NCBI GenBank assembly: GCA_942493235.1
Contig: OW818676.1
Span: 2,542,001-2,606,000 of the forward strand
Direction of reading: 5' to 3'
DNA: 64,000 bases
Source: ENR-C587 sp942493235
Lineage (GTDB): Bacteria > Bacteroidota > Ignavibacteria > Kapaibacteriales > UBA2268
In this document: one piece after another, positions 45,035 through 54,600 of the stretch
How the letters are laid out: every line of letters begins with the position of its first letter
Numbering within the stretch: the stretch's first letter is position 1
The notes under the pieces: model-generated
Databases searched by the model: none
What the model was told of the DNA's origin: nothing
What the model saw: the letters and a program-made list of their open reading frames with translations, nothing else
Made by a program: the position numbers and the translations under genes

Positions 45035-45070
45035 CTTAAAGATTATATATGGATAGGGAGAGTAATCAAC

Positions 45071-45264
45071 CCCACGCTAAAGAGGCTGTGTAAAAACTAT
45101 CAAAAGACAACAAATATTATTGACAGTTCCATTTACGAGGCTGTCTAAAATTAATAATATTGCCAAATCGCCATTCTGAGTGTAACGAAGAATCCGGAAT
45201 TATCAACATTTAGCTTTGTCTGGATTCTCCAATCGTTCAGAATGACAACTTTTTAGACAACCTC
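45071..45264. repeat. nested repeat, copy D (left side of the IS110 relic)
   Basis: cccacgctaaa is followed by the element end GAGGCTGTGTAAAAAC (45082-45097). The 128-bp inner element (45137-45264) then begins gaggctgtctaaaa and ends agacaacctc, with the arms inverted relative to copy B. The right end of the outer element is absent here. Confidence 0.75.
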
Positions 45265-45289
45265 TTGATGTTTGAAATGTATTACTTTT

Positions 45290-45309
45290 CCCCACGCTTT
45301 AGCCTGGGG
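45290..45309. repeat. palindrome CCCCACGCT-tt-AGCCTGGGG
   Basis: A copy of the window-wide palindrome, with a single mismatch in the right arm. A 52-base partial copy of the inner element follows at 45334-45385. Confidence 0.6.
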
Positions 45310-45455
45310 TTGATTACGGAGATGTCTCCTTTTGAGGTTGTCAAAAAAGTAATAATATTACAAAATCGTCATTCTGAGTTACTGACCACCCGCTACGCGG
45401 CTGGTAAAACAATACAATGACAACAAAAAAAGAACGTGTATATTGAAAGTTTTTG

Positions 45456-45625
45456 AAATTGCCCGGTACAACATTGGTAATAAAGATTCCGATTTTGAGT
45501 TTGGGCAGGAAGCATTTAGATAGAATAATTGGTGTTATTATACCCGCTTAACAGGCTGTCACCTTAATATGCTTCCCAAAAACTAAATAATAATTAAACA
45601 ATATCAAATAATCATTGGAAATAGA
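45456..45625 (+). ncRNA. candidate IS110 left-end leader (possible bridge-RNA remnant)
   Basis: The 170 bases before the transposase start contain GGAAGCAT (45508-45515) and ATGCTTCC (45569-45576), which can pair across a 53-base loop that contains further weak pairing. In the IS110 group the structured bridge RNA is encoded between the left end and the transposase gene; that is established for relatives. Assigning it here rests only on position and this stem. Confidence 0.3.
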
Positions 45626-46973
45626 ATGAAAACTCCAATTGAAGAATTAAAGTTAGTGTTTACAAACACTGCAGGCATCGATATAGGTTCGGAGAAACAT
45701 TTCGCAGCAGTAGGTCAGGGAAACGGGGCAGTACGCTCATTTACCAGTTTCACCAAAGACTTGCAGTCAATGTCTTTGTGGTTTAAGGAAAACGGTATAA
45801 CAACGGTTGTAATGGAATCAACCGGCAGTTATTGGATTCCTGTATATGAAGTTTTGGAAAGTGCCGGTTTTAAAGTAGCACTTGTCAATGCCGCCCATGT
45901 CAAGAATGTTCCTGGCAGAAAAAGCGATGTGATAGACTGCCAATGGCTCCAAAAGATATATAGTTTTGGACTACTGCGCGATTCATTCATTCCAAGCGAA
46001 GATATCCGCCGTATTCGCTCGTATGTCAGACTAAAAAGCGATCATGTAAGGAGTGCCGCCTCACATATACAGCATATGCAAAAAGCGTTGGACCAAATGA
46101 ATATTAAAATACATAATGTAATTTCGGAAACAGCCGGAGTAAGCGGGATGAAAATATTAAAAGCTATAATCTCAGGTGAACGATCTCCCGAAATATTGCT
46201 TTCGTTGTGCGATACAAGGATAATAAATAAGAAGAGGCAAGAGGTAATAAATTCGCTTGAAGGTAATTTTCGCACCGAGCATATATTTGCTCTAAAACAA
46301 GCAGTAGAAGGATACGAATTTTATCAGAAGCAAATTATTGACTGTGACGATGAGATAGAAAAGTTACTCAATAAATTTAATTCTTCAAATGAAAATGATG
46401 GGTTTGAAATTGACGTAAAAAAAGTAGGTTTTAAAAAAGTACGCCGACACGCAACAAGTTACGATTTAGAGAGTATGTTGATTAATATGACGGGTGGTGT
46501 TAATTTGTCAGTTCTCCCCGGTATGTCTGCGTACAATAGTTTGCAACTACTAAGCAGAGATAGGGACGGATATGAGCTTTTGGTCAAACTCTAAAAAATT
46601 CACATCGTGGTTGGGAGCAGCCCAGCAAACACATCAAAGCGGGAAAAGCCGTAATAAAGGACGCACAAAGAGGCATAAGAACAAAGCTGCTCATATACTT
46701 CAATTAGCGGCAAGAACAGTAGGAAGAAGCGGCACAGCATTAGGTGCATTTTATAGAAGGATAAGTAGAACAAAAAGATGCCCCAACTGCAGTAACAGCA
46801 ACGGCAAGAAAATTGGCAATACAAATATACAATTTACTAAAATATAAGCAAGAATACAAAGAATTTGGTTCGGAGGAATATGAAAAAAAATACGACGAAA
46901 TTCAATTGAAAAACTTAGAAAAGAAGGCAAAAAAGACTTGGGTGCATTCTCGTTAAAGTGTCTTAAATTTTGA
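45626..46973 (+). pseudogene. IS110-family transposase, disrupted by three frameshifts
   Basis: The N-terminal RuvC-like DEDD domain is intact: GIDIGSEKHFAAVG, VMESTGSYWIPVYE and GRKSDVIDCQWLQ. The C-terminal Transposase_20 domain is split. A one-base insertion at about 46556 moves SEIGTDMSFWSNSKKFTSWLG out of frame. A second insertion in the A-run at 46772-46776 displaces KDAPTAVTATARKLAIQIYN. A one-base deletion near 46931-46936 displaces the last residues (..KKDLGAFSLKCLKF, TGA at 46971-46973). The serine-recombinase-like catalytic Ser region (HTSWLGAAQQTHQSGK..GTAL) is therefore separated from DEDD. It lies between inverted repeat arms at 45071-45264 and 47076-47246. Confidence 0.85.
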
Positions 46974-47075
46974 GTGTTAATCAAAACACTTATTGGGATA
47001 TATTTTCGTATAACACTTTTAAAATATCGGATAAATCATTGTGAATATAGCGTTTACAAGGACACTCAAGAAAAG

Positions 47076-47246
47076 ATGTCATTAACAGTGTAACGAAGAA
47101 TCCAGAGTTATCAACAAGTTAGCATTATCTGGATTCTTCACTTCGTTCAGAATGACAATTTTTTAGTCAGCCTCTTGAATGGTGCTGGGAGTAATATTTG
47201 CCGTCTTGTGGCAGTTTTTACACAGCCTCTAAAGCGTAGGGTTGAT
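47076..47246. repeat. nested repeat, copy F (right side of the IS110 relic)
   Basis: This is the reverse complement of the left part of the 7.4-kb element: bases 47087-47229 match 7392-7534 inverted with about two differences. It ends GTTTTTACACAGCCTC (47214-47229), then taaagcgtagggttgat. The outer left side is missing. Confidence 0.85.
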
Positions 47247-47290
47247 TAGAGAAGAAGATAAAAACTGTGGAAAATTGCAGTAGATTAGTA

Positions 47291-47322
47291 GTATTTACAC
47301 AGCCTCTTTAGCGTAGGGTTAT
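47291..47322. repeat. right-end fragment plus half-palindrome
   Basis: GTATTTACACAGCCTC is followed by tttagcgtagggtt. The upstream tagattagtagt also precedes the fragment at 7704, so longer shared sequence existed. Confidence 0.55.
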
Positions 47323-47430
47323 ATAAATACGAATTGAAAACTAAATAGTTTTGCAACAGACTTAGTCTTTGAAGTATGATTGAAATGATATAAAACAATT
47401 AGCTCAGAGCCTAATCGTTATGCATTAATA

Positions 47431-48255
47431 CTATTTCTTTTCTATTGCTGCTTCAATTTTATCTTCTAATTCACTAAAAAAGTCATAGCCAGTTGACTGC
47501 TCAATTTTGTCAATTGTAGTTTTATATGTAGCATAGTCAGCTTTTCTTACTCCACTTATATTGGGGATACAAATAGCATAAACTTGATTATTTGCATTAA
47601 TATCTTTTATTTTTTGCCCTTTATCTAATATTAATACAATTTTCCAGCAGCTGTCCGGTATAGCAACCTTACCGGCAGAATTTAAGGTGCTTTTGGTATT
47701 GAATATACCACCGGAAACGACCAATAATTCTTTGTTTTGTTCTTTACAGAGTGATTCACAGTAGTATTCGAATTTTAGCCATACCCCTTGATTTAAATCG
47801 GGAGTCTGGGGCAGAATATTAGTCATAAAAAAAGAACTCTTGTTATCATCAACTGTCAAAGTTCTTTCTTCTGAACGTACTTGATGCCCGCGGTCATAAC
47901 CTGAATTAGTATAGTCGGAATGCTTAATCTTTATGAAGTTTTCCGGCAGACTGTTATCCGTGATGAAATTGCCCGAATAGCGAGCTACATCTCCGAACCA
48001 GTTTGCATTTAATTCCCAAGCAACCCAATTCGGTACGCCGAGCTCGTTATTATAACTCAATACATATTGTGGTCGAATAATAATGTAGTCATTTGTAGTG
48101 TCTTGGTCGAATGGAACACCTATTTCGGTGTGTACTGTGTTTACCCAACTGTATGGGCTTTTATTGGAATTTTTTGCTTCAATAGTGTTAGAATTGCCAC
48201 TATCGGAACATGATATCAATCCCAATACCAGAAACATTAATACTAAACGTTTCAT
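47431..48255 (-). CDS. DNA/RNA non-specific endonuclease (NUC1 family) lipoprotein
   Basis: A lipoprotein signal ends in LISC|S (about Cys16). The NUC1 beta-beta-alpha-metal core has SGYDRGHQVRSEER, where the His of DRGH is the general base, then MTNILPQTPDLNQGVWLKFE with the metal-binding Asn, and LLVVSGGIFN. At 274 residues it is the usual length. It would act as a metal-dependent nuclease on the outer face of an envelope membrane, perhaps for nutrient scavenging or defence against incoming DNA. There is no adjacent immunity gene. Confidence 0.9.
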   Translation of the reverse strand: MKRLVLMFLVLGLISCSDSGNSNTIEAKNSNKSPYSWVNTVHTEIGVPFDQDTTNDYIIIRPQYVLSYNNELGVPNWVAWELNANWFGDVARYSGNFITDNSLPENFIKIKHSDYTNSGYDRGHQVRSEERTLTVDDNKSSFFMTNILPQTPDLNQGVWLKFEYYCESLCKEQNKELLVVSGGIFNTKSTLNSAGKVAIPDSCWKIVLILDKGQKIKDINANNQVYAICIPNISGVRKADYATYKTTIDKIEQSTGYDFFSELEDKIEAAIEKK

Positions 48256-48549
48256 TTTAAATCCTCTTTATGTATTTGCTCATCTCGATTACAATAATCT
48301 CTAAATTTGGTATTTCAAATACCGATTATAATAACACATGTCCATTATTATTATTGTAATGAATTTATAAATAAATAATTCTTGAGTAATAATAAGTATC
48401 TGTTATATTTCATAGTAAGATGTTAATACGGATAATAATAAATCCTTAGACGAATTAAAGAATAAATACAGGAGTACCGGGAAAATCAATCAAAAAATAT
48501 AATATTTCTTATAGCAGTGAGTATCTTTTTATCAACTTTGATATAGTTC

Positions 48550-48588
48550 GGGGTTCGGGGATAGGGGTTCGGGGTTCGGGGATAGGGG
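48550..48588 (+). repeat. (GGGGNNN)6 heptamer array, strong G-quadruplex motif
   Basis: Six GGGG runs begin at 48550, 48557, 48564, 48571, 48578 and 48585, each followed by exactly three bases (TTC or ATA). The period is seven. Four runs suffice for a quadruplex with three-base loops on the plus strand. Confidence 0.85.
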
Positions 48589-48727
48589 ATAGAAATTAAG
48601 GTTTCGAGGATTGTGTTTTTACTAATGAGTAACTCTCGGAGCTTTGGTAAGAAAAAATAAAATGTAAAAAACAGCGTCAGCTGTTTATCATCGGTAAATG
48701 AGATAGGGCTGGTAGCCGGAGAGGCAG

Positions 48728-48778
48728 TGTAAATAATATCAAAAGACAATAATTATTATTGCCAGTTCGATTCAATCC
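48728..48778. repeat. fragment of the outer repeat element
   Basis: gcagtgtaaataatatcaaaag then acaataattattattgcc and agttcgattcaatccc parallels the stretch after the element end at 45082 (tgtgtaaaaactatcaaaag, acaacaaatattattgac). Ends are lost. Confidence 0.5.
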
Positions 48779-48894
48779 CAAATGATATAAGTAACATATT
48801 TGATACAATGTAAATGATACTATTCAACACTTTAAAACCAAAAGACTGCAAGATTTAATATGTATGAATTCATGTGATAAATGGAAATAATACT

Positions 48895-49722
48895 ATGATT
48901 TTAACTAAAGACTATAAGACTGATATAGAGGCGATTATTGCTAAACGCTATGATAATGGGGCAGATTTATGGACTACTCCTGATAAACGTATATTTAAAG
49001 GAGCTCCGTTTTCTACTTTAGAAAGTATGTTAATGCTATCTGAGTTAGAACCAAACTCCACCACTATTATGGAAGATACCACTGAATTAATACTTAGTTT
49101 ATGGCGTGATGACGGTCGATTTCAAATTGCACCAAAAGGAGCAATATACCCTTGCCATACTGCAAATGTTGCAAGAGTTCTATGCCGTTTGGGATATGCA
49201 AACGATAGCAGACTGAAAAAGACTTTTGAACAGCTTATGGAGATTCAGCATGCAGATGGCGGATGGTTTTGTAATACTTATAAGTTTGGTAGGGGACCTG
49301 AAACAGCTTTCTCTAATCCGGGAACCACTTTAGCGGTTTTAGACGCATTCAGATTTACTCACTTATTAAATAAAGACGAACGACTTGATAAAGCGGTAGA
49401 GACCTTGCTAAATCATTGGGATACGCGGGCACCACTAGGACCTTGCCATTATGGAATTGGTTCATTGTTTATGAAAATTGAATATCCCTTCTTTCGCTAC
49501 AACCTATTTTTCTATGTTTATGTTCTTTCTCACTATGAAAGAGCTAAAAATGATAATAGATTTTTAGATGCACTCAATGTTTTAAAATCCAAAACTGTTG
49601 ATGGTAAAATTATAGTTGAGAATCCTAATAGTAAGCTGTCAAACTTTTGTTTCTGCAAAAAGGGAGAACCAAGCGAGCATGCAACAAAATGCTATCAAGA
49701 GCTTTTGAATAATTTAAAATAA
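48895..49722 (+). CDS. prenyltransferase/squalene-cyclase-repeat protein
   Basis: A 275-residue protein built from alpha-hairpin repeats of the squalene-hopene cyclase / prenyltransferase type: LILSLWRDDGRFQIA, LMEIQHADGGWFCNT and VETLLNHWDTRAP, which carry QW-like segments. No DXDD or DDXXTAE cyclase motif is seen, so catalysis is doubtful. Cysteines cluster near the end (FCFCKKGEPSEHATKC). The ATG at 48895 is preferred over the GTG at 48874 that opens the longer frame; neither has a good ribosome site. The function is not known. Confidence 0.7.
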   Translation: MILTKDYKTDIEAIIAKRYDNGADLWTTPDKRIFKGAPFSTLESMLMLSELEPNSTTIMEDTTELILSLWRDDGRFQIAPKGAIYPCHTANVARVLCRLGYANDSRLKKTFEQLMEIQHADGGWFCNTYKFGRGPETAFSNPGTTLAVLDAFRFTHLLNKDERLDKAVETLLNHWDTRAPLGPCHYGIGSLFMKIEYPFFRYNLFFYVYVLSHYERAKNDNRFLDALNVLKSKTVDGKIIVENPNSKLSNFCFCKKGEPSEHATKCYQELLNNLK

Positions 49723-49842
49723 GTATTTGCAAATTAGAATCTTAATTGGTCTGACTATTACATCATGAAAGTATAAATATAGATTAGAATATTGCACTTA
49801 TGCCATAGTTTTTATATCAAGGGCATACATCACATATAATGA

Positions 49843-49874
49843 AAAAGCTGTGAAAATGCACTATCACAGCTTTT
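49843..49874. terminator. bidirectional intrinsic terminator between convergent genes
   Basis: AAAAGCTGTGA (49843-49853) pairs perfectly with TCACAGCTTTT (49864-49874) across a 10-base loop. The T-run is longer on the minus strand, where it follows the rex stop by about 20 bases; it also lies 120 bases past the plus-strand gene. Confidence 0.85.
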
Positions 49875-49894
49875 AAGGTTAAGATTGATTTATA

Positions 49895-50545
49895 TTATAA
49901 ATATTTTTTTATTAGTGATAATTTGTTTGTTAGTACTGCTAAACTTTGAATTATGTGAGCATCTTCGACTATAACTCCCTCGGGAACCTTGAGCCTGCAA
50001 GGTTGCAGATTCCAAATAGCGGTAATTCCACCTTCTACTAATAGATTAGTAACCTTTTGAGCTTGCTTTTCCGGTACTGCTATCACAGCTAATTTCACTT
50101 TCATCAATTTAGATAGTACTACTAATCTGTCAATATGCAATACTTCGACATCATTAATTCTATCGCCAATCTTAGATTCATCAGAGTCGAAAGCTGCTAC
50201 AAACTTGATACCGAAATCATTCATGCCACCGTATCCCATAATCGCTTTGCCAAGATTACCAACTCCGATTAAAAAGGCATTTTCGTTAACTTGCCAATGC
50301 AAACAGTCCTTAATAGCATTGATTGAGTCTTCGATATCAAAACCAATCTTTGGCTGACCCATGACTCCTGTAAATTGTAAGTCTTTACGTACTTGAGTAG
50401 GGTCGAATGACAGCTCCTCCGCTATTTTTGTACTTGAAACATTTTTGTAACCTTCTTCGAGAAGATGATGTAAGTATATTATATAATATGAAAGCCTCTT
50501 TACAGTAGGCTCAGGAACATTTTTAATTTTCGTTGTTTCAAGCAT
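49895..50545 (-). CDS. rex: redox-sensing transcriptional repressor Rex
   Basis: Rex senses the NADH/NAD+ ratio and represses fermentation and respiration genes. This 216-residue protein has the N-terminal winged helix (PTVKRLSYYIIYLHHLLEEG, SSTKIAEELSFDPTQVRKDL) and a Rossmann domain with FLIGVGNLGKAIMGY, followed by VAAFDSDESKIG and the C-terminal swapped helix. The start is the ATG at 50545 preceded by AGAGGA; a longer frame to 50644 adds about 33 residues without a ribosome site. It is a single gene whose targets are not visible here. Confidence 0.95.
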   Translation of the reverse strand: MLETTKIKNVPEPTVKRLSYYIIYLHHLLEEGYKNVSSTKIAEELSFDPTQVRKDLQFTGVMGQPKIGFDIEDSINAIKDCLHWQVNENAFLIGVGNLGKAIMGYGGMNDFGIKFVAAFDSDESKIGDRINDVEVLHIDRLVVLSKLMKVKLAVIAVPEKQAQKVTNLLVEGGITAIWNLQPCRLKVPEGVIVEDAHIIQSLAVLTNKLSLIKKYL

Positions 50546-50713
50546 TTCTATTCCTCTGATTATTTGGGTATTATTATACCGATAATTACATACCGATACA
50601 AAAATATGAATAATTGTCATATTATGCAAGTAAAATAATTGCAATTCGACATTTTTTTCAATTAGTTCGACAGAAATGGCAAATATTTGAAATAATAAAA
50701 ATTATTAATAACC

Positions 50714-50727
50714 TACGAATATTCGTA
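50714..50727. promoter_or_regulatory. perfect 14-base palindrome TACGAATATTCGTA
   Basis: It lies in the divergent gap between rex and the Cys-rich T9SS protein gene, 170 bases beyond the rex start and 95 before the other start. It could be an operator. It does not match the usual TTGTGAA-type Rex box, so the regulator is unknown. Confidence 0.4.
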
Positions 50728-50821
50728 AGTAGTTGATATATAATCAAAATAATTAATTGGCACGCAAATTGGATAACAGATAATTACATAATGTATTTTT
50801 AAATTTTATTGGAGAAATTAT

Positions 50822-51580
50822 ATGAAAAAGCAAGTATTATTAGCAATTTTAGCTATATCTTTAATGTTCGGATTTACAGTTGATTCTAACGCCGGACCAA
50901 AGGGACACAAAGGGCAAGGCAAACATCAAAATTCTACATGCTTTGTAGATGCCAACAATGATGGCATTTGTGATAATTTTATAGACGCAAATAATGACGG
51001 TAAATGTGACTCATGCAAGTCAACAGATTGCACTGGCAATTGCAAAACCGGTAAAGGCAAAGATGCGAATTCAAGCTGTAAGCATGAAGCTAACAAACAT
51101 AATTGTGGCAACAATGGTACAAATAAATGCACAGGCGAAGGACTTGGTAATCACAAGCATAAAAACTGCACTAACTTTATTGATGCCGACTCTAATGGAG
51201 TATGCGACAATTTCATAGATGCAAATAATGACGGTAAATGTGATTCATCAAAATGTACTAATGAAAAATCCGGTAAAGGTAATAAGCATCATAATTGCCA
51301 AAATAAAGCCGAAAACAATTCTAATTTGGAATTATTTCCGAATCCAACAGATAACTCAACAAACATTAAATTCAATTTAGATAAAAAAGCTAACGTAATA
51401 ATTGATATTTATGATGTTCAAGGTGTGAAAGTAAAATCTGTATTCAACGGCGAAATGAATTCAGGTTCTCAACAAATTGATTACCCATTAAATGATTTGC
51501 AGAATGGTAATTATATCATTAAATTATCTGTAAATGGTGAGCAGAGCTCAAAAATTATTTCAGTAAATAAAACAAAATAA
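50822..51580 (+). CDS. secreted Cys-rich protein with Ca-binding-like repeats and a T9SS sorting domain
   Basis: A 252-residue protein. The signal peptide is MKKQVLLAILAISLMFGFTVDSNA|GP. Two units of the form FVDANNDGICDNFIDANNDGKCDS occur at about residues 40-66 and 119-142; their DxNxDGxCD spacing resembles thrombospondin type 3 or EF-hand-like calcium loops. A Lys/His/Cys-rich linker lies between them, with CKHEANKHNCGNNGTNKC. Residues about 170-252 form a type A T9SS sorting domain (LELFPNPTDN, IDIYDVQGVKV, NGNYIIKLSVNGEQSSKIISV). A good ribosome site (TTGGAGAAATT) precedes the ATG. It is probably exported and metal-binding; the role is unknown. Confidence 0.78.
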   Translation: MKKQVLLAILAISLMFGFTVDSNAGPKGHKGQGKHQNSTCFVDANNDGICDNFIDANNDGKCDSCKSTDCTGNCKTGKGKDANSSCKHEANKHNCGNNGTNKCTGEGLGNHKHKNCTNFIDADSNGVCDNFIDANNDGKCDSSKCTNEKSGKGNKHHNCQNKAENNSNLELFPNPTDNSTNIKFNLDKKANVIIDIYDVQGVKVKSVFNGEMNSGSQQIDYPLNDLQNGNYIIKLSVNGEQSSKIISVNKTK

Positions 51581-51603
51581 TTGTCTTAATCATAATTATT
51601 TAT

Positions 51604-51647
51604 AAAAAAAGCAAGTAGAAATAAGTATTGTTCTACTTGCTTTTTGC
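51604..51647. terminator. strong bidirectional terminator
   Basis: AAAAAGCAAGTAGAA and TTCTACTTGCTTTTT form a 15-bp perfect stem with a 10-base loop, flanked by A- and T-runs. It separates the convergent genes ending at 51580 and 51664. Confidence 0.92.
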
Positions 51648-51663
51648 TTTTTTAAAATTCGTT

Positions 51664-54600
51664 CTATTTATTAATTATTACTTTATTTCTGAAAACATCA
51701 TAACCGTTATTTATTTCGATAAAATAAATTCCTGAATTAAAATTATCGACTGAAAACTGAATTAATTGTTCCCCAAGACTTAGGTTATACATTTCTTTAC
51801 TCAATAGATTTCCTAAACAATCTTTGACGCTGATTATAGCATCAGCAGAGTTTTCGTTGTAAAATTTAAGAGTAAATGAATTAACTGCGGGATTAGGAAA
51901 TATTGTCAATTTACTGCCGATATTTTCTTTATCGTCAATATCGCTGAAAGTATTTTCTGCAGAAATCTTTAAAGCATATAAATTATAATTGTTTGTCAAA
52001 CCAGACAAAGTACCAATTGCCAAGACTGAATTATCTTTAGTTTTTAGCATTGAATTGATATAGCCGGGGCGGTTATTATACTGATAGAATGTATGAGGAC
52101 TTCCGGCATCAGTAACCATAAAAAATGCAAGTTTATCATTTGATTTACCGGCTCCAAGATAGTATTTATCGCCCCATTTGGTAATAAATCTCTGAACTGC
52201 ATTAATGGTATAAGAACCAATGTATTTTTGCTCCCAAAGCATATCAAAATTATTATTAAATTTGATAAGATGTGAAGACATTGAAGCTAATTCCAATGAA
52301 TATTTGTAATTTGCTGAAGCGATAATATTTCCTTCTTCATCAAAATTAAAGTCAGTAAACCAATAACGATTATCGGTTGAGATAGCTTTAGACCATAGTG
52401 AATCTCCGTTTTTTGAAAGTTTCATCACTTTAGTAGGCTCATTATTATTGATTTTATAAACCACTAAATACCCATCGCTAACATTAATCAATTTAACGGA
52501 GCAATTTTTTACTACACTTCCGGCAAAGAAATCTTTTTCGAATAAGAATTGATTTTCGCTATTTAGTTTAATTAGTTTTATTGAATTGCTTGAAGTATAT
52601 ATCGAAATTAAATAATCAGTAGTGTCGGCTAATGATGCTATCGGAGTTAAAGACAAATTTGGTCTTGTTATATTAAAATTATATTTTTCATTACCTAAAG
52701 TGTCCAAAATAATTGTTTTAATAGAAAAATGATTGTCAACAATTAAACCGGTAAACAAGTATATCATATTATATCCATTATAAGCCATAAATCTAGGAGT
52801 AGGTAATGTACCATACATTTGGACAGGTCTATACTCTTTATTTCCATTATTAATATCAAACAAACCACTTATTTTATTTTTAATAGTATCGCCTGATAGA
52901 TCAAAAATGAAGTGATTTTTGGAAAGTTCAATTCCGCTTAATCCGATTTGATTTCCTTTGTAAATTCTCTCTTCGAATTCATTATCGATAATTAAATCCG
53001 GTATTGATTCTCTTTTTACATTTATATAACCATATTTTGTTTTAGTGTTACCGAGATTCTCTTTAGAGGCATTCAATACGATTGAATAGGAACCGTAATC
53101 AGTAAATTTATGAGTCGGATTTTGCAAAATCGAATTAGAGCCGTCACAGAAATCCCATACCCAGGAAGTTGAGCTCGGCGAAGTAACCGGACTAAACGTT
53201 ACCTCCATATTAAGGTTGCCCTCAAGCATATTTGCTGTAAAATCAACTGCATAGTTAGAAAGCGGATTGTCAACATTGATATATTCGGTTTTTATCAAAC
53301 TATCTTGTTCGGCAGAGTTTTTGCCAATTAGTTTAACATTGAATTTGCCTATTTTAGTATAGATATGAATAGGATTAATTTCAGTTGACGTATTTCCGTC
53401 TCCGAAGTCCCAAAACCAAGATTCAGCATCGCCTTCGGAATCATTAGAAAACTTAACAGTTAAAGGATAAAAGCCATCAGTTTTGTCTGAACTGAAATCA
53501 ATATTTAGTTTATCGAATACTTTAATATAATCAGTTTTGGTCATTTTATCTGTAATACCATTTCTGCTAACTGTAAGAGAAATGGTATATATTCCTGATT
53601 TTGTATATTTGTGCAATGGTTCAAATTCATTACTTGTCTCTCCGTCTCCGAATTCCCACAAATAAGTTTGAGGATTACCTGTTGAAACATTATAGAATTG
53701 AATTGAATCATTTGTATTGATACTTTCAATTTCTGAAGTAAATACCGCTTTTAGTACGGTAACAGAAGCCGGATTTTTGAATAATCTAATAACTGCGTCA
53801 GAGCCTGTCATAGCAATATATTCGGATTTATCAGAAACAACAATTTTCCCGATGAAATTTTTATCGGTTGTAATTGAATCAGTTAGCCTAAAAGTATTAA
53901 AGTCGGCGATATAAATTTTGCCGACTGTCTGATTATTCTCTGTCGCGTAACAGCTAAACATAAATGATAAGCTATCTGCTGAGTATATCAAACTGACAGT
54001 ATGTATATTATTGATTTGTGCAGTTACTGCTTTTGTTGCTATGTCATATTTAGCAATTTCTCCGTATTTATCAATCTCATTTGACGGAGTATTGAATATC
54101 AAATTTGACTTAGAAATAACTATAGAATTATTATCTGGTGAGAATAATATGTTTGAGACAGAGATGTTATTATCTAATGGAATATTATTTCTTATGAAAT
54201 TTAGGCTTGGGTCAACTATGTCAATATCTGTAAAATAAGTTGAGTTTCCGATATCAGTTGATTTCGCCATTGCTATATATGAATTTTCACGAGATAATAC
54301 CATTGAAGTCAGATAGCCGTTATGCCCATCAGAAAAATTTGTAAGATTTAAGCTTCGTACAGTGTCGCCGGTATTGGAATTTACCAATGTAGTTTTAGTA
54401 TCATAATACTGTTGAACAGGAGTAGTTGGGGGATTGCCTTTAGCCCATTGAATTGGTGAAGCGATAATCATTTGATTTATAGCTGTGTATAGTATCTTCG
54501 AATTAAATACATTTTCAATTGTATTTAAATTATCTACCCCTTTAAGTGAGCTTATTCTCTTTGATAAATTTTTAGAAATTATATCATAAGTTAATACAGT

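Larger units (their letters stand above)
44726..45625. other. 900-base repeat-rich region upstream of the IS110 relic
   Basis: No gene. After about 150 AT-rich bases come a G-rich phrase (44895-44910), a perfect hairpin at 44958-44982, the CCCTCTCC/GGAGAGGG hairpin at 45016-45034, repeat copy D (45071-45264), a palindrome (45290-45309), a partial repeat (45334-45385) and the leader of the transposase gene. Confidence 0.65.
48256..48894. other. 639-base intergenic region with G-quadruplex motif and repeat fragment
   Basis: It separates divergently transcribed genes. Its notable contents are the heptameric G-run array at 48550-48588 and a fragment of the outer repeat element at 48728-48778. 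An open frame on the minus strand across the G-array (IPYPRTPNPYPRTPN) is only a translation of the repeat. Confidence 0.6.

Noticed and set aside
46600..46824. Minus-strand Cys/Phe-rich ORF inside the IS110 region
   Set aside because: It is a shadow of the transposase coding strand; the plus-strand family match explains the bases.
48486..48749. Minus-strand ORF with repeated IPYPRTPN residues
   Set aside because: It is just the translation of the G-rich heptamer array and has no ribosome site or family features.
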